Source of the DNA: Aequorivita vitellina
GTDB taxonomy: Bacteria; Bacteroidota; Bacteroidia; Flavobacteriales; Flavobacteriaceae
DNA: 64,000 bases
Assembly: GCF_022008365.1 (NCBI RefSeq)
Contig: NZ_JAIRBA010000008.1
Coordinates: forward strand, 45,384 to 109,383
Reading direction: 5' to 3'
The translations under genes were made by a program, and so were the position numbers. Position 1 is the first letter of the stretch; the number at the start of each line of letters is the position of its first letter. This document shows positions 1 through 9,096 of this stretch, piece after piece. The notes beneath the pieces were generated by a model that did not search any database, had not been told where the DNA came from, and worked only from the letters and a program-made list of their open reading frames with translations.

Positions 1-39
1 AAGAATGGAAAGTATGAAGGGACGGTGAAGATTTTTTAA
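1..39 (+). CDS. C-terminal end of an unidentified protein (partial)
   Basis: The first 13 codons read KNGKYEGTVKIF and then TAA, open from the left edge. This looks like the tail of a gene entering the window. The fragment is too short to assign a family. It is followed by about 100 bp with no feature that I can see, then the terminator of the opposite-strand tRNA. Confidence 0.35.
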   Translation, partial: KNGKYEGTVKIF

Positions 40-137
40 CATACACACTTTATTAGATAGTCCCCTCCCTCAATTGGTTAACCACAATTTTTGTATAAAT
101 ACAACAATTTGTCTTGATCCATTCTGTACCCGCTCCA

Positions 138-169
138 TAAAAAAAGGCCTCACATTTCTGTGAAGCCTT
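138..169 (-). terminator. Terminator of the tRNA-Met gene
   Basis: Ten-base arms at 144-153 and 160-169 pair with one G-T type mismatch around a 6-base loop. On the minus strand the hairpin is followed by a run of T residues (A run at 138-145 on the plus strand). It sits 12 bp beyond the 3' end of the tRNA. Confidence 0.75.
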
Positions 170-180
170 GTTATTTATAG

Positions 181-253
<73 letters not shown>

Positions 254-324
254 ATATGGTTTTTCAATATTTCATCTTTAGCTTTTAACTTTCGGTTCAT
301 ATTGCCGACAGAAATATTGGACTG

Positions 325-354
325 CAAAGATAAGAAGCTTTTTCGACTCTACAA
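325..354 (-). promoter_or_regulatory. Probable promoter of tRNA-Met
   Basis: On the minus strand TATCTTTG (325-332) matches the Bacteroidota -7 box TAnnTTTG, and a TTG (352-354) lies 19 bp upstream, which fits the -33 box. The predicted start leaves a precursor leader of about 65 nt before the tRNA 5' end at 253. Confidence 0.5.
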
Positions 355-429
355 GCAGTCCTTCATTAATTTTTGTAAAGTATTAATTAAAGTTGTTTTT
401 GCATTATCTTCTTTACCTATCTTTAAATT

Positions 430-1977
430 ATGAACAAACACTTAAAAAAAATAATCTTAGCCGTTCTTACTTTAGGGGCTGTCTTCATTATTGCCACCGT
501 CTCTATAAACATATTTCTAAAAAACAAACTGGAATCTTTTGTAAATGAACGGTTGCCGGAAAATATGATTCGCTCCTACGATGAAATTACCGTAGCATCT
601 TTTGGCGGATCGCTATCAATAACCAATGCTTCACTAATAATAAAAAATAAAAAAGACAGCGTAAAACACACATTCATCAATGTTGAAAAACTTAAAATTT
701 CTCAAATTAGTTATTGGGACTATTTATTTAAAGACGAAATACACATTGAAACTATTTCGCTTGAAAACCCCATAATGGCCTATTACAAAGATCGTGTTCT
801 CTCAAGTAAAGACACGGTGCAAAAAGGAATCATAGACATTTATAAACCTATAATTGTAAATAAATTAATAGTAAACAACAGCCGGTTTGCTATTTATGAG
901 AAAAGTGAGGACTCAACCAAACTATATACAAAAAAACTTTCCGTAGCGATAGATGATATTAAAGTTGACAAAAATACTGTTAAACGGAAAATTCCTTTAG
1001 AATTCAAAAGTTACCGAGCCAAAAGCGACTCCGTTTTTGTGAAAGTTAGCCCATATGAAAATGTTACAGTTGAAGACTTCTCCATTGTAAATAACAATGC
1101 ACTATTTGAAAAAGTTACGTTAAAAACGAAGTATTCAAAAAAGAAGCTTTCACAAGTTATTTCTACCGAGCGAGATCATTACGATTTAAATTTACAAACA
1201 CTAAAAATTGAAGCGATAGATTTTGGCTTTAACCAAGGCCAATTTTTTGCAAAAAGCAAAATGGTGGGTCTCACAGCTCCTACATTAGAGATTTACCGCG
1301 ATAAATTAGTATCTGATGATTTAAAGATTAAGCCGCTCTACAGTAAAATGCTTCGCGAACTACCCTTCCGGTTGACTGTAGATTCTTTAAAAATTAAGGA
1401 TGGAAATATCAAATACGAAGAACGAACAAAATCAGAAAATATGGGGGGTTCTATAAATTTTAGAAATCTGAATGCCGCAATTTCAAATGTGAGCAACACG
1501 TATAATAGTCCTGAAAAAACCAATATAAAAATTAATGCAAATTTTATGGACAACACGCCTATCTCGGTAGACTGGAGTTTTGATGTAAACAATAAAACAG
1601 ATGCATTTTTATTTAAAGCAAATGTTGACGCCTTAGCTGCAAATAAATTGAACAGTTTTACCGTACCCAACCTAAAAGTGAGATTGGAAGGAAGAACCAA
1701 TAAAACGTATTTTACAATAGATGGAAATAGCGAAGCGGCGACAACAGATTTGAAAATTAGTTATTCCAACTTTAAAATAAATATATTGCAAAAAGACGGA
1801 AAAGAGAAAAACACAATATTTTCTGCTATTACTAATATTTTTGTTTCCAAAAATAGCAAGTCGGACGATAACTCTTTTAAAGAAGGTACGGCTACTGCTA
1901 ACAGAGACAAAACCAAATCTATTTTTAATTTTTTATGGATAAGTATTAAAGCCGCCCTTGTAAAAATAATGGTTTAG
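430..1977 (+). CDS. AsmA-like envelope protein
   Basis: A 515-residue protein with one N-terminal membrane anchor (about residues 8-31), followed by a long beta-rich periplasmic region of alternating short strands. This pattern is typical of AsmA/DUF748 proteins, which span the periplasm and are linked to outer-membrane lipid transport and homeostasis. No enzymatic motif is visible. It is a single gene between a divergent tRNA and a convergent small gene. A second, larger AsmA-like gene lies at 36054-38720. The family assignment rests on architecture and composition, so the subfamily is uncertain. Confidence 0.65.
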   Translation: MNKHLKKIILAVLTLGAVFIIATVSINIFLKNKLESFVNERLPENMIRSYDEITVASFGGSLSITNASLIIKNKKDSVKHTFINVEKLKISQISYWDYLFKDEIHIETISLENPIMAYYKDRVLSSKDTVQKGIIDIYKPIIVNKLIVNNSRFAIYEKSEDSTKLYTKKLSVAIDDIKVDKNTVKRKIPLEFKSYRAKSDSVFVKVSPYENVTVEDFSIVNNNALFEKVTLKTKYSKKKLSQVISTERDHYDLNLQTLKIEAIDFGFNQGQFFAKSKMVGLTAPTLEIYRDKLVSDDLKIKPLYSKMLRELPFRLTVDSLKIKDGNIKYEERTKSENMGGSINFRNLNAAISNVSNTYNSPEKTNIKINANFMDNTPISVDWSFDVNNKTDAFLFKANVDALAANKLNSFTVPNLKVRLEGRTNKTYFTIDGNSEAATTDLKISYSNFKINILQKDGKEKNTIFSAITNIFVSKNSKSDDNSFKEGTATANRDKTKSIFNFLWISIKAALVKIMV

Positions 1978-1987
1978 GCTAATAGTT

Positions 1988-2170
1988 TTACTGTCCAATA
2001 TTGGATGCTGAAAAATTTACAACTTCACCATTTTCGAAAGTAACATCCAATTCAATTGGGTTGCAACAAATTTCGCAATCTTCAATATATTTTTGCTGCC
2101 GAACCGAAGCATCTAGCAACATCGATATTTCTTCCCAACAATGCGGACATTGAAAAAAGTGTTCGTACAT
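1988..2170 (-). CDS. CPXCG-motif cysteine-rich small protein
   Basis: A 60-residue protein with two Cys pairs: CPHC at 8-11 and CEIC at 32-35, with a further Cys at 36. This matches the small bacterial 'CPXCG motif' family of putative zinc ribbons. The function is unknown. The start lies 32 bp downstream of the ABC-F gene stop on the same strand, so the two are probably co-transcribed. Family length is usually about 60 residues, so this copy looks complete. Confidence 0.8.
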   Translation of the reverse strand: MYEHFFQCPHCWEEISMLLDASVRQQKYIEDCEICCNPIELDVTFENGEVVNFSASNIGQ

Positions 2171-2202
2171 ACTTTAAATGTAACGAAAACAACGAATTTT
2201 TC

Positions 2203-4119
2203 CTATTCTGAAGTTAAAGATTCTACCGTTTCTTGAAGCACTTCCCAATCTTCCATTAGGTTTTTAAGCTTCTTTTTCTTCTCTTGGTATTTGTCAAAAA
2301 AGTGTGGTTTTGCAATGGTTTCTTCGTAATTAATAAGCAATTCAGTATCTATTGTTGCAATTTCCTTTTCTAAAGTTGAAATAGCGGCCTCTACATTACT
2401 TAATTTATTTTTGGCAGATTTCAATTTCTTCTGAATTTCATACTCCTCGCCAGCCGTTCGTTTTACTTTTACTTCAGAAACAACGGTTCGCTTTTCCGCT
2501 TCTCGAAGATTTTGAAGATTTCGCTGTTCAAGGAAATAATTAATATCTCCCAAATATTCCTTTATTTTATGGTCTCTAAACTCGTAAACCTTACCGGTTA
2601 AACCTTGCAAAAAATCACGGTCGTGAGAGACCAATAACAAAGTACCTTCAAAGCTTTTTAATGCGTCTTTCAATACGTTTTTAGACTTAATATCTAAATG
2701 ATTGGTAGGTTCGTCCATCACCAAAACATTAAACGGTTGAAGCAATAATTTGGCAAGCGCCAACCTATTTCTTTCGCCACCGCTTAAAACTCGAACATAT
2801 TTTTCTACATCATCACCACGGAATAGGAAAGAGCCCAAAATATCGCGAACCCGGCTTCGGTTTTTTTCGTTAGCAGCGTCAATCATGGTGTCTAAAACAG
2901 TTTTGCTACCGTCTAAATAATCTGCTTGATTTTGCGCAAAATATCCTATTTGTACATTGTGGCCGAGATTTACCTTTCCGCCGTGCTCTATTTCACCAAC
3001 TATAATTTTCGCCAATGTAGATTTACCTTGTCCGTTTTGCCCCACAAAAGCAATTTTACTTTCCCTATCTACAACAAGATCTACTTGGTTTAAAACATTT
3101 TTATCGCCGTAACTTTTTGATATATTTTTAGCTTCAATCACCACTTTTCCAGGAGTAATTGAAACTGGAAAACGCAGTGTCATTACGCTATTATCATCTT
3201 CGTCAACCTCAATTCTATCAATTTTATCCAGCTTTTTTATAAGCGACTGCGCCATTGTTGCCTTGCTGGCTTTGGCGCGAAATTTATCGATAAGTTTTTC
3301 AGTTTGCTCAATTTGTTTTTGCTGGTTTTTTTGCGAAGCCAATTGCTGTTCACGCAATTCATTGCGAAGTACTAAATACTGCGTATATGGTTTGTTGAAA
3401 TCGTAAATCTTTCCCAGTGAAATTTCAATGGTTCGATTGGTAACGTTATCTAAAAACATTTTATCGTGCGAAACAATTACAACCGCACCCGCGTAGCTTT
3501 TTAAAAATTCCTCTAACCAGAGTATTGACTCAATATCAAGATGGTTGGTAGGTTCATCGAGAAGCAAAATATCGTTATTTTGAAGTAATAATTTTGCAAG
3601 CTCAATACGCATGCGCCAACCGCCCGAAAAGGTTTCGGTGCGTTTACCAAATTCTGCTCTTTGAAAACCCAAACCTTGTAAAATACGTTCGGTTTCACCT
3701 TGATAGTTATAGCCGCCGTGAATTTCGTATTGATGTTGAACATCGTTTAAATCCACCATCAAATCGTGGTACCCATCACTTTCATAATCTGTGCGTTCTG
3801 CCAGTTGGGTATTTATTTCTTCAAGCTTTTTTTCAAGTTTTTTAATTTCGGTAAAAGCTTCGTACGATTCTTCTAAAACTGTTCGTCCTTTTACAAAATC
3901 AATATCTTGTTTTAGAAAGCCAATGGAGATTTCTTTATCGGTCGCAATTTGTCCCGTATCATATTCCTGTTCACCGGCTATAATTTTAAGCAAGGTAGAT
4001 TTGCCCGCACCATTTTTACCCACTAATCCCACCCGATCGCCGGGTTTTAATTGAAAGGTAATTTTTTCGAACAAATAGTCGCCTTGAAAGGAAACCGATA
4101 GGTTGTGAATATTAATCAT
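2203..4119 (-). CDS. ABC-F family ATPase (translation/ribosome factor type)
   Basis: A 638-residue soluble protein with two ABC ATPase domains and no membrane segments. Walker A motifs are GKNGAGKS (residues 34-41) and GQNGQGKS near 360. Signature motifs are FSGGW and LSGGE, and both domains carry LLLDEPTNHLD or LVMDEPTNHLD. A charged linker rich in Gln and Lys separates the domains, and the last 80 residues form a coiled coil, as in Uup/YdiF-type members. ABC-F proteins act on the ribosome E site to relieve stalling or, in some members, antibiotic block. Nothing here marks a resistance subtype, so a housekeeping role is more likely. Confidence 0.88.
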   Translation of the reverse strand: MINIHNLSVSFQGDYLFEKITFQLKPGDRVGLVGKNGAGKSTLLKIIAGEQEYDTGQIATDKEISIGFLKQDIDFVKGRTVLEESYEAFTEIKKLEKKLEEINTQLAERTDYESDGYHDLMVDLNDVQHQYEIHGGYNYQGETERILQGLGFQRAEFGKRTETFSGGWRMRIELAKLLLQNNDILLLDEPTNHLDIESILWLEEFLKSYAGAVVIVSHDKMFLDNVTNRTIEISLGKIYDFNKPYTQYLVLRNELREQQLASQKNQQKQIEQTEKLIDKFRAKASKATMAQSLIKKLDKIDRIEVDEDDNSVMTLRFPVSITPGKVVIEAKNISKSYGDKNVLNQVDLVVDRESKIAFVGQNGQGKSTLAKIIVGEIEHGGKVNLGHNVQIGYFAQNQADYLDGSKTVLDTMIDAANEKNRSRVRDILGSFLFRGDDVEKYVRVLSGGERNRLALAKLLLQPFNVLVMDEPTNHLDIKSKNVLKDALKSFEGTLLLVSHDRDFLQGLTGKVYEFRDHKIKEYLGDINYFLEQRNLQNLREAEKRTVVSEVKVKRTAGEEYEIQKKLKSAKNKLSNVEAAISTLEKEIATIDTELLINYEETIAKPHFFDKYQEKKKKLKNLMEDWEVLQETVESLTSE

Positions 4120-4226
4120 TTTATAATTATGAATTCGGAATAATGGTTTACAGATTTCTAAAAATTACCCGGAATCACTATTTTTTTTTATTGTCCAGAT
4201 AACTTCAAAATTCTTGCAAAGATGCT

Positions 4227-4234
4227 TATTTTTG
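4227..4234 (+). promoter_or_regulatory. -7 box of the DUF983 gene
   Basis: TATTTTTG matches TAnnTTTG. Transcription would begin near 4241, downstream of the more distal in-frame ATG at 4222. The ATG at 4255 is therefore the real start. No convincing -33 box is present at the usual distance. Confidence 0.5.
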
Positions 4235-4254
4235 CGGTGTTAAAAAAGCCTATA

Positions 4255-4647
4255 ATGCAATTCCTCAAAGGTTCTAAACTCTACAGTATTTTCACCGGCA
4301 CATGCCCCGTATGCCATAAGGGCGATATGTATTTGGAGCACAATCCGTACAAAGTTTCAAAAATCATGAAAATGCACGACACCTGCAGTCATTGCGAACA
4401 AAAGTTTAAAATAGAACCGTCGTTTTATTTTGGAGCAATGTACGTTAGTTATGGTGTAGGTTGCGCCATTGCTATAGCTGCTTTTATTATTACCTACTTT
4501 ATTATTGGGCTAGACAGAGATGTTACTTTTCTAATTATTATTTTATGTTTAATACTTTTGTATCCACCAATTGTAAGGATTTCCCGAAATATTTGGATTA
4601 ATTTTTTCGTGGATTACGACAAGAATAAAGCGAAACAACAATTTTAA
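4255..4647 (+). CDS. DUF983 family membrane protein
   Basis: A 130-residue protein. The N-terminal part holds two CxxC pairs (CPVC and CSHC) likely to bind a metal. Two hydrophobic helices follow (about residues 62-85 and 90-110). This is the DUF983 layout, and the family's function is not established. The ATG at 4222 is rejected because a -7 promoter box overlaps it. The stop is one base from the stop of the convergent FAD oxidoreductase, so no terminator separates them. Confidence 0.8.
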   Translation: MQFLKGSKLYSIFTGTCPVCHKGDMYLEHNPYKVSKIMKMHDTCSHCEQKFKIEPSFYFGAMYVSYGVGCAIAIAAFIITYFIIGLDRDVTFLIIILCLILLYPPIVRISRNIWINFFVDYDKNKAKQQF

Positions 4648-4648
4648 T

Positions 4649-5692
4649 TTAAAGCATTCTTTGAATATCCATTTCTTTGGGAAGCGCTTCTTTATTTTCC
4701 AATGAGTTCAACAGTATTTCAGCAAGCAAGGGTGCCATCAAAAAACCTCGCGATCCCAAACCGTTAAAAAATACCAAGTTCCGATTTTCTTTTAAACTTC
4801 CCAATATTGGTCGGTGGTCTTTGGTCGTAGGCCGCACGCCAGCGGTTTGCCCAATTACTTCAAAAGGGCAGTTTACAAATGTTTTTAATTTTGAAAGTAT
4901 TTCGTTCTTTGCCAATTCGGTTGGAATATCGGTATAATCATCGCGGCTGTAAGTTGCGCCAACTTTATATACGTTTTTTCCAGCAGGAATTACGTAAAGC
5001 GAGCCTTTTAAAAGTGCATCCAATTGCAATTCTGGTGCTTTAATTAGCACGTACTCTCCTTTATTACCTATAATCGCTTGCTCCGGAAAAAATGGATTTT
5101 CAATTGCTTTTGCGCCTTCTGCAAAAATTATTTTTGAAGCAGTAATGTTTTTATAATTAACACTGCTGTCTATATATTGTAATATTTCATATTGAAAATT
5201 TTCCGAAAGTAATAAACCTGCTTCCTGCAAAAATTCGCGGTAGCCAGAAAGCAGCAGTTCCGTTTCAATATGTGCGGTGCCCAACACTTCGCCAAAACCG
5301 TAGGATGCTTTAATTGCTGTATTGGTGTTTTTTAAAAATTCTGAAGATAGAAATTGCCGTAAATCCTTTTTATCGCTAGCAACAGACCAATTGTTTTGTT
5401 CCTCCACGCTTTTGAAAATTCTTAATACGGAAGTTTCAACAAATAGCTTCTTGTTTAGTTTTTTAGAAAGCTCGGTATAAAAGTTAACTGCTGCTGGGTA
5501 AAATAATGAAGCATTCCAAGCGGCTGTAAAGCGTTTTAACACTGTTGGATTAAAAACCCCTCCCGACTTTGCCGTTGCGCCTTTACGACCGCTGTCAATC
5601 GCTATAAAAGTTTTGTTTTGCTTTTGAAGTTGTTCGCACAGACTTATACCGGCTATGCCGAGTCCCACAATAATATAATCTACCTTCTTCAT
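4649..5692 (-). CDS. FAD-dependent oxidoreductase (DAO family)
   Basis: A 347-residue protein with an N-terminal dinucleotide-binding fold: VGLGIAG near residues 9-15, then an acidic end to the second strand (AIDSG). The C-terminal stretch GVRPTTKDHRPILG and GLGSRGFLMAP is the FAD-binding tail of D-amino-acid oxidase/glycine oxidase-like proteins. The family oxidises amines or amino acids with FAD. The substrate cannot be read from the sequence. It resembles the oxidoreductase half of MnmC but lacks a methyltransferase domain. It is a single gene. Confidence 0.75.
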   Translation of the reverse strand: MKKVDYIIVGLGIAGISLCEQLQKQNKTFIAIDSGRKGATAKSGGVFNPTVLKRFTAAWNASLFYPAAVNFYTELSKKLNKKLFVETSVLRIFKSVEEQNNWSVASDKKDLRQFLSSEFLKNTNTAIKASYGFGEVLGTAHIETELLLSGYREFLQEAGLLLSENFQYEILQYIDSSVNYKNITASKIIFAEGAKAIENPFFPEQAIIGNKGEYVLIKAPELQLDALLKGSLYVIPAGKNVYKVGATYSRDDYTDIPTELAKNEILSKLKTFVNCPFEVIGQTAGVRPTTKDHRPILGSLKENRNLVFFNGLGSRGFLMAPLLAEILLNSLENKEALPKEMDIQRML

Positions 5693-5756
5693 TTCTAAAA
5701 TTATATTTTCAAAAAGCTACTTTCACGATATTTGAAAAAATTAAACATTTGGCGCA

Positions 5757-5799
5757 ACTAAAAAACCCTTCAATTTCCAATATAGAATTTGAAGGGTTT
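5757..5799 (-). terminator. Terminator of the gldKLMN operon
   Basis: Perfect 11-base arms (5763-5773 and 5789-5799) enclose a 15-base loop. On the minus strand the stem runs into a T tract. It lies 24 bp after the gldN stop and ends the four-gene operon. Confidence 0.75.
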
Positions 5800-5822
5800 A
5801 AATTATAAAACTATGGTATTAT

Positions 5823-6722
5823 TTAATAGTTCCACAAATCGATTTCAATATTACGAATTTGTTCTTTGATTCTATCAGATTCTAACAATTGCATAAGAGC
5901 GTTGTCGCTAATGTAATCATCTACGCCTCTATCGCCATAAACGTTATCTTCTTTATAAATAACAGCATGAAAGCGTCTGGAATTTAACAAATGATCGTAA
6001 GAGATTGGTTGCGAAGTATTTTTACGGTTAAAGGCTTTTGCTTCGTGTAAAACTTCACGAGCTCCTGGAAACCACACCCAAAAAAGTTCAACTTTGGAAT
6101 CAACTCCATCTTCAGGAAAAGCTTTGGAACGCGCTTCGTTAGCGACTGGGCAGATACCGAGCATACGGTATTTTAATTCGCCTTGACGCTTGTCTAAGTA
6201 CCAATACCCTCTAATGTGCCACGCTTCAATATCGCCGGCGTCGAGCGAAAAACGTCTTACATATTGTGGGTCTACTATCCCTTCGGCGTTATATTGCTCT
6301 ATACCTAAATCTGTAGTGTCACTATAAACTAAAGATGCTTCAATATCTTGTAACGTTCTTTTTTCGGTAAAATACGAATCTGCATATACACCATCAATTT
6401 TTCCATTTTTAATGTTCTTCACCAAAACATCGTATAAGGAACGTCTATCAGAACCAATATTGTTTGTATCTATGGGATAATACAGTGGAAAATTAACACG
6501 CTCATCAAGATCGATAATTTCCCAGGTAGTTTTAGACCACAACACATCTCGTTCGTCTGTGTACCCATAAGGCAGGGGTTTATCATTGTCATAAGCAATT
6601 TGCGATTCTGTTTTTTTGCCTATATCTTCAGGGGTTTTGGCATTTAGAATGTTTACCTGTGCCGAAGCACTAGCGGCCATTCCGAGACCAAAAACACATA
6701 AAACAACATTTTTCAAATTCAT
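5823..6722 (-). CDS. gldN: Gliding motility / T9SS protein GldN (PorN)
   Basis: A 299-residue secreted protein with signal peptide MNLKNVVLCVFGLGMAASASAQ. The family is recognised from the W-x-K-T-x-W-E-I-I-D-L motif and the fixed order after gldM. In T9SS, GldN/PorN partners GldK/PorK, forming the periplasmic ring beneath the outer-membrane translocon and contacting the GldLM motor. It is the last gene of the operon, 26 bp after gldM, and is followed by a strong terminator. Its length is normal for the family. Confidence 0.95.
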   Translation of the reverse strand: MNLKNVVLCVFGLGMAASASAQVNILNAKTPEDIGKKTESQIAYDNDKPLPYGYTDERDVLWSKTTWEIIDLDERVNFPLYYPIDTNNIGSDRRSLYDVLVKNIKNGKIDGVYADSYFTEKRTLQDIEASLVYSDTTDLGIEQYNAEGIVDPQYVRRFSLDAGDIEAWHIRGYWYLDKRQGELKYRMLGICPVANEARSKAFPEDGVDSKVELFWVWFPGAREVLHEAKAFNRKNTSQPISYDHLLNSRRFHAVIYKEDNVYGDRGVDDYISDNALMQLLESDRIKEQIRNIEIDLWNY

Positions 6723-6748
6723 ACCTATAGGGTTTTTAATACTAAATA

Positions 6749-8323
6749 TTAGTTTGTCAATTCAATAATTACAGGTGAAGTTTTCTTAAGAACTACACTA
6801 CTACCTGAAACTTTCGCGTTGATATCAAAAATTTGAACGGTTTCGCCTCGTCCAGCTCTTCTTAAAGCTCCTTTGGCGGCTGCGTCTAACTTTGTTCCGT
6901 TCACACGAACCGTGGGTTGCCCAGAAACTTTAAAGCTAAATCCTGTTACGTTTAGATTTACATCAAAGTCAAAATCTGGCAGTACAGCAGATACTGATGA
7001 AATTTCAAGTCCGCCACGTTCCATTCTCACGATTCCTGTTTCCCCGCGAATTGCACCAACTGGTGGTGGAATATCTTTAATACGAAATTCAGATTTAGAG
7101 CCTACTGGCTTTCCGTCTGGCAACGTACCATTTGCAGATATAGTAACTGTTCTTCCAGATCCTGGACGCATTACATACTTACTACCCGAAACTCTAGAAA
7201 GACCAGGTGCGGAAGCATTTACTTTATTGTCTGGAATTCCAGGAATAGAAACCGTCATTGGATTATCTACCCCGCGATAAACTACATTCATTTTATCTGC
7301 AGCAATTACAGCCGAATTAGGCATAGAGATGGTAGCAAAAGAGCGATCTACCGCTACTTCTGTTTCTTCGCCGCCTTCACCGTAATACAAGAAACCTTCA
7401 ATTTTATGATCTCCTGGTGAACCAGCACTTACATTTAACTTCACTTTTCCACCTTCAAAAGTATAATCTGTACCTTCAACAAGTTTTCTTCCGTCTAACG
7501 TAAGTTCAGCTCTTTTTGGTTTTGTACTTTCATCCGTACGACCTAATACAATACTTCCATCAAAATTTTCACCAGCATAATACGCAGACTTTGATGTTTC
7601 TAATAAGGTTGAGTAGTTACTAAAAGATAATGCTGCTGCTTGTTGGCCGGCTAGCATTCTTTGTAATACTTCACTTTTTGTAGATTTAACATCTGCTTGT
7701 ATCTGCGTAAGTTTAGTTAAAGAAGCTACTAATGGAAATCCTTCGTAGTTATAATTTAACCATTTTACTTTTTTACCGTTTCTATTGGTTTCTTCTTCAG
7801 TAGAGAAGTTAGTTTCGATAGATTTTTTAATTTCTTCGATACCAGCAACATTTGCCAATGCCGGATCAGACAATATAGCAATCATTTCGGTACGATAGGC
7901 ATCCATTTTGTCTATAAATTCTTGTCCACCTTCTTTGTACTTATCTCCTCTAAAAAACAGATTGTTAAAAAAATCTGCCTTATCCATTACTTCGTAATCT
8001 GTTGGGTCTTCAACTTTTTCCATTGAAGCCGTTTTAAGCGAAGCTAAATAAGTGTCTAATTCATCAGAAATCTGGGAAATTTCTCTTGCTTTTGCCTCAA
8101 CCGCAGCGTATTGCCCTGGCTCATCGGCCGCTTTAACAGCCAACCCTTCCATAAAAGCTTGGTTGCGCTGTGTTGTTGCCACGTTTGCGTCTGATATTTT
8201 TTCGTTTAATAGTCCAAAAGCCGATAATACTTCTTTAGACATGTTAAGTGCAAGCATTGCAATGAAAACCAGATACATCAGGTTAATCATTCGTTGCCTT
8301 GGGGATAGTTTTCCTCCTGCCAT
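6749..8323 (-). CDS. gldM: Gliding motility / T9SS motor protein GldM (PorM)
   Basis: A 524-residue protein with a short cytoplasmic start (MAGGKLSPRQRMINLMYL), one transmembrane helix at about residues 14-32, and a long periplasmic part with helical and Ig-like domains. GldM forms a dimeric shaft that, with GldL, makes the proton-driven rotary motor powering T9SS and gliding. It lies between gldL (44 bp gap) and gldN (26 bp gap). Length and gene order are canonical. Confidence 0.96.
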   Translation of the reverse strand: MAGGKLSPRQRMINLMYLVFIAMLALNMSKEVLSAFGLLNEKISDANVATTQRNQAFMEGLAVKAADEPGQYAAVEAKAREISQISDELDTYLASLKTASMEKVEDPTDYEVMDKADFFNNLFFRGDKYKEGGQEFIDKMDAYRTEMIAILSDPALANVAGIEEIKKSIETNFSTEEETNRNGKKVKWLNYNYEGFPLVASLTKLTQIQADVKSTKSEVLQRMLAGQQAAALSFSNYSTLLETSKSAYYAGENFDGSIVLGRTDESTKPKRAELTLDGRKLVEGTDYTFEGGKVKLNVSAGSPGDHKIEGFLYYGEGGEETEVAVDRSFATISMPNSAVIAADKMNVVYRGVDNPMTVSIPGIPDNKVNASAPGLSRVSGSKYVMRPGSGRTVTISANGTLPDGKPVGSKSEFRIKDIPPPVGAIRGETGIVRMERGGLEISSVSAVLPDFDFDVNLNVTGFSFKVSGQPTVRVNGTKLDAAAKGALRRAGRGETVQIFDINAKVSGSSVVLKKTSPVIIELTN

Positions 8324-8367
8324 TTTTATTCTTTTTTAAAGATTAATAATTAAGGTGAAGACCTATC

Positions 8368-9033
8368 TTAGTTTTTAGTACTCATTGCAGAAAGCATACC
8401 TCCGTAAACACCATTCAATGAAGAAAGGTTAGTAGCTAAGTGCTGCATTTGTTGTTTAAGCTGTTCGGCATTTTCTGCCACTTGTTCGTTTGCTTCTGCT
8501 TGACGGCTTGTAGATTCTATTTGAACTTTGTACAAGCTATTTAATGAGTCCATTTGTGCTGCAGCAAGCGCCATTTCTTCGCTGTATTTTTTGGTAGAGC
8601 TCATAGCTTCGGCAGTTGGTGCGATACTCTTAGCAGCACCTTCAAAAGAACGAATGCTGGTAGTAAGACTGTTCATTAATTCTGAATCGATTCGTGCATC
8701 TTTAAGCATATCGTCTAGTTTTTTAGACAAAAGCCCTTGAGCGTCTTCTGGTTCTTTACCCACAGTTTTTCTGGTTCCGGCTGCTCCGCCAGCTAATTCT
8801 GGATAAACCAATGACCAATCTAAATCGTCATCTACAGGTTCAAAGGCAGAAATAGCAAAAATAATTGCTTCCGTAATAAGACCGATTGCCAATAATAGAC
8901 CTCCGTCAAGGTTAAAAACGCCAAGGTTTACTTCCCAGTGAAGAATTTTGAAAAGCGCTCCTAAAATTACAACGGATGCTCCAAGGCCATAAGCCATATT
9001 AAATAATTTCTTTGATGATTTTGATTGTGCCAT
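8368..9033 (-). CDS. gldL: Gliding motility / T9SS motor protein GldL (PorL)
   Basis: A 221-residue inner-membrane protein with two transmembrane helices (about 13-30 and 42-62) joined by a short periplasmic turn containing LHWEVN, then a long cytoplasmic helical tail with an acidic patch (EPVDDDLDW) after the second helix. GldL forms the stator-like pentamer around the GldM dimer. The conserved Glu in the second helix (LITEAIIFAI) is the likely proton-path residue by family knowledge. It is the second gene of the operon, 63 bp after gldK. Confidence 0.96.
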   Translation of the reverse strand: MAQSKSSKKLFNMAYGLGASVVILGALFKILHWEVNLGVFNLDGGLLLAIGLITEAIIFAISAFEPVDDDLDWSLVYPELAGGAAGTRKTVGKEPEDAQGLLSKKLDDMLKDARIDSELMNSLTTSIRSFEGAAKSIAPTAEAMSSTKKYSEEMALAAAQMDSLNSLYKVQIESTSRQAEANEQVAENAEQLKQQMQHLATNLSSLNGVYGGMLSAMSTKN

Positions 9034-9096
9034 AATGCTTAATTTTTAATTGAGAGTTTTTAGTTAAGGTTGATAGAGTTTAGTAAATATGGGGTA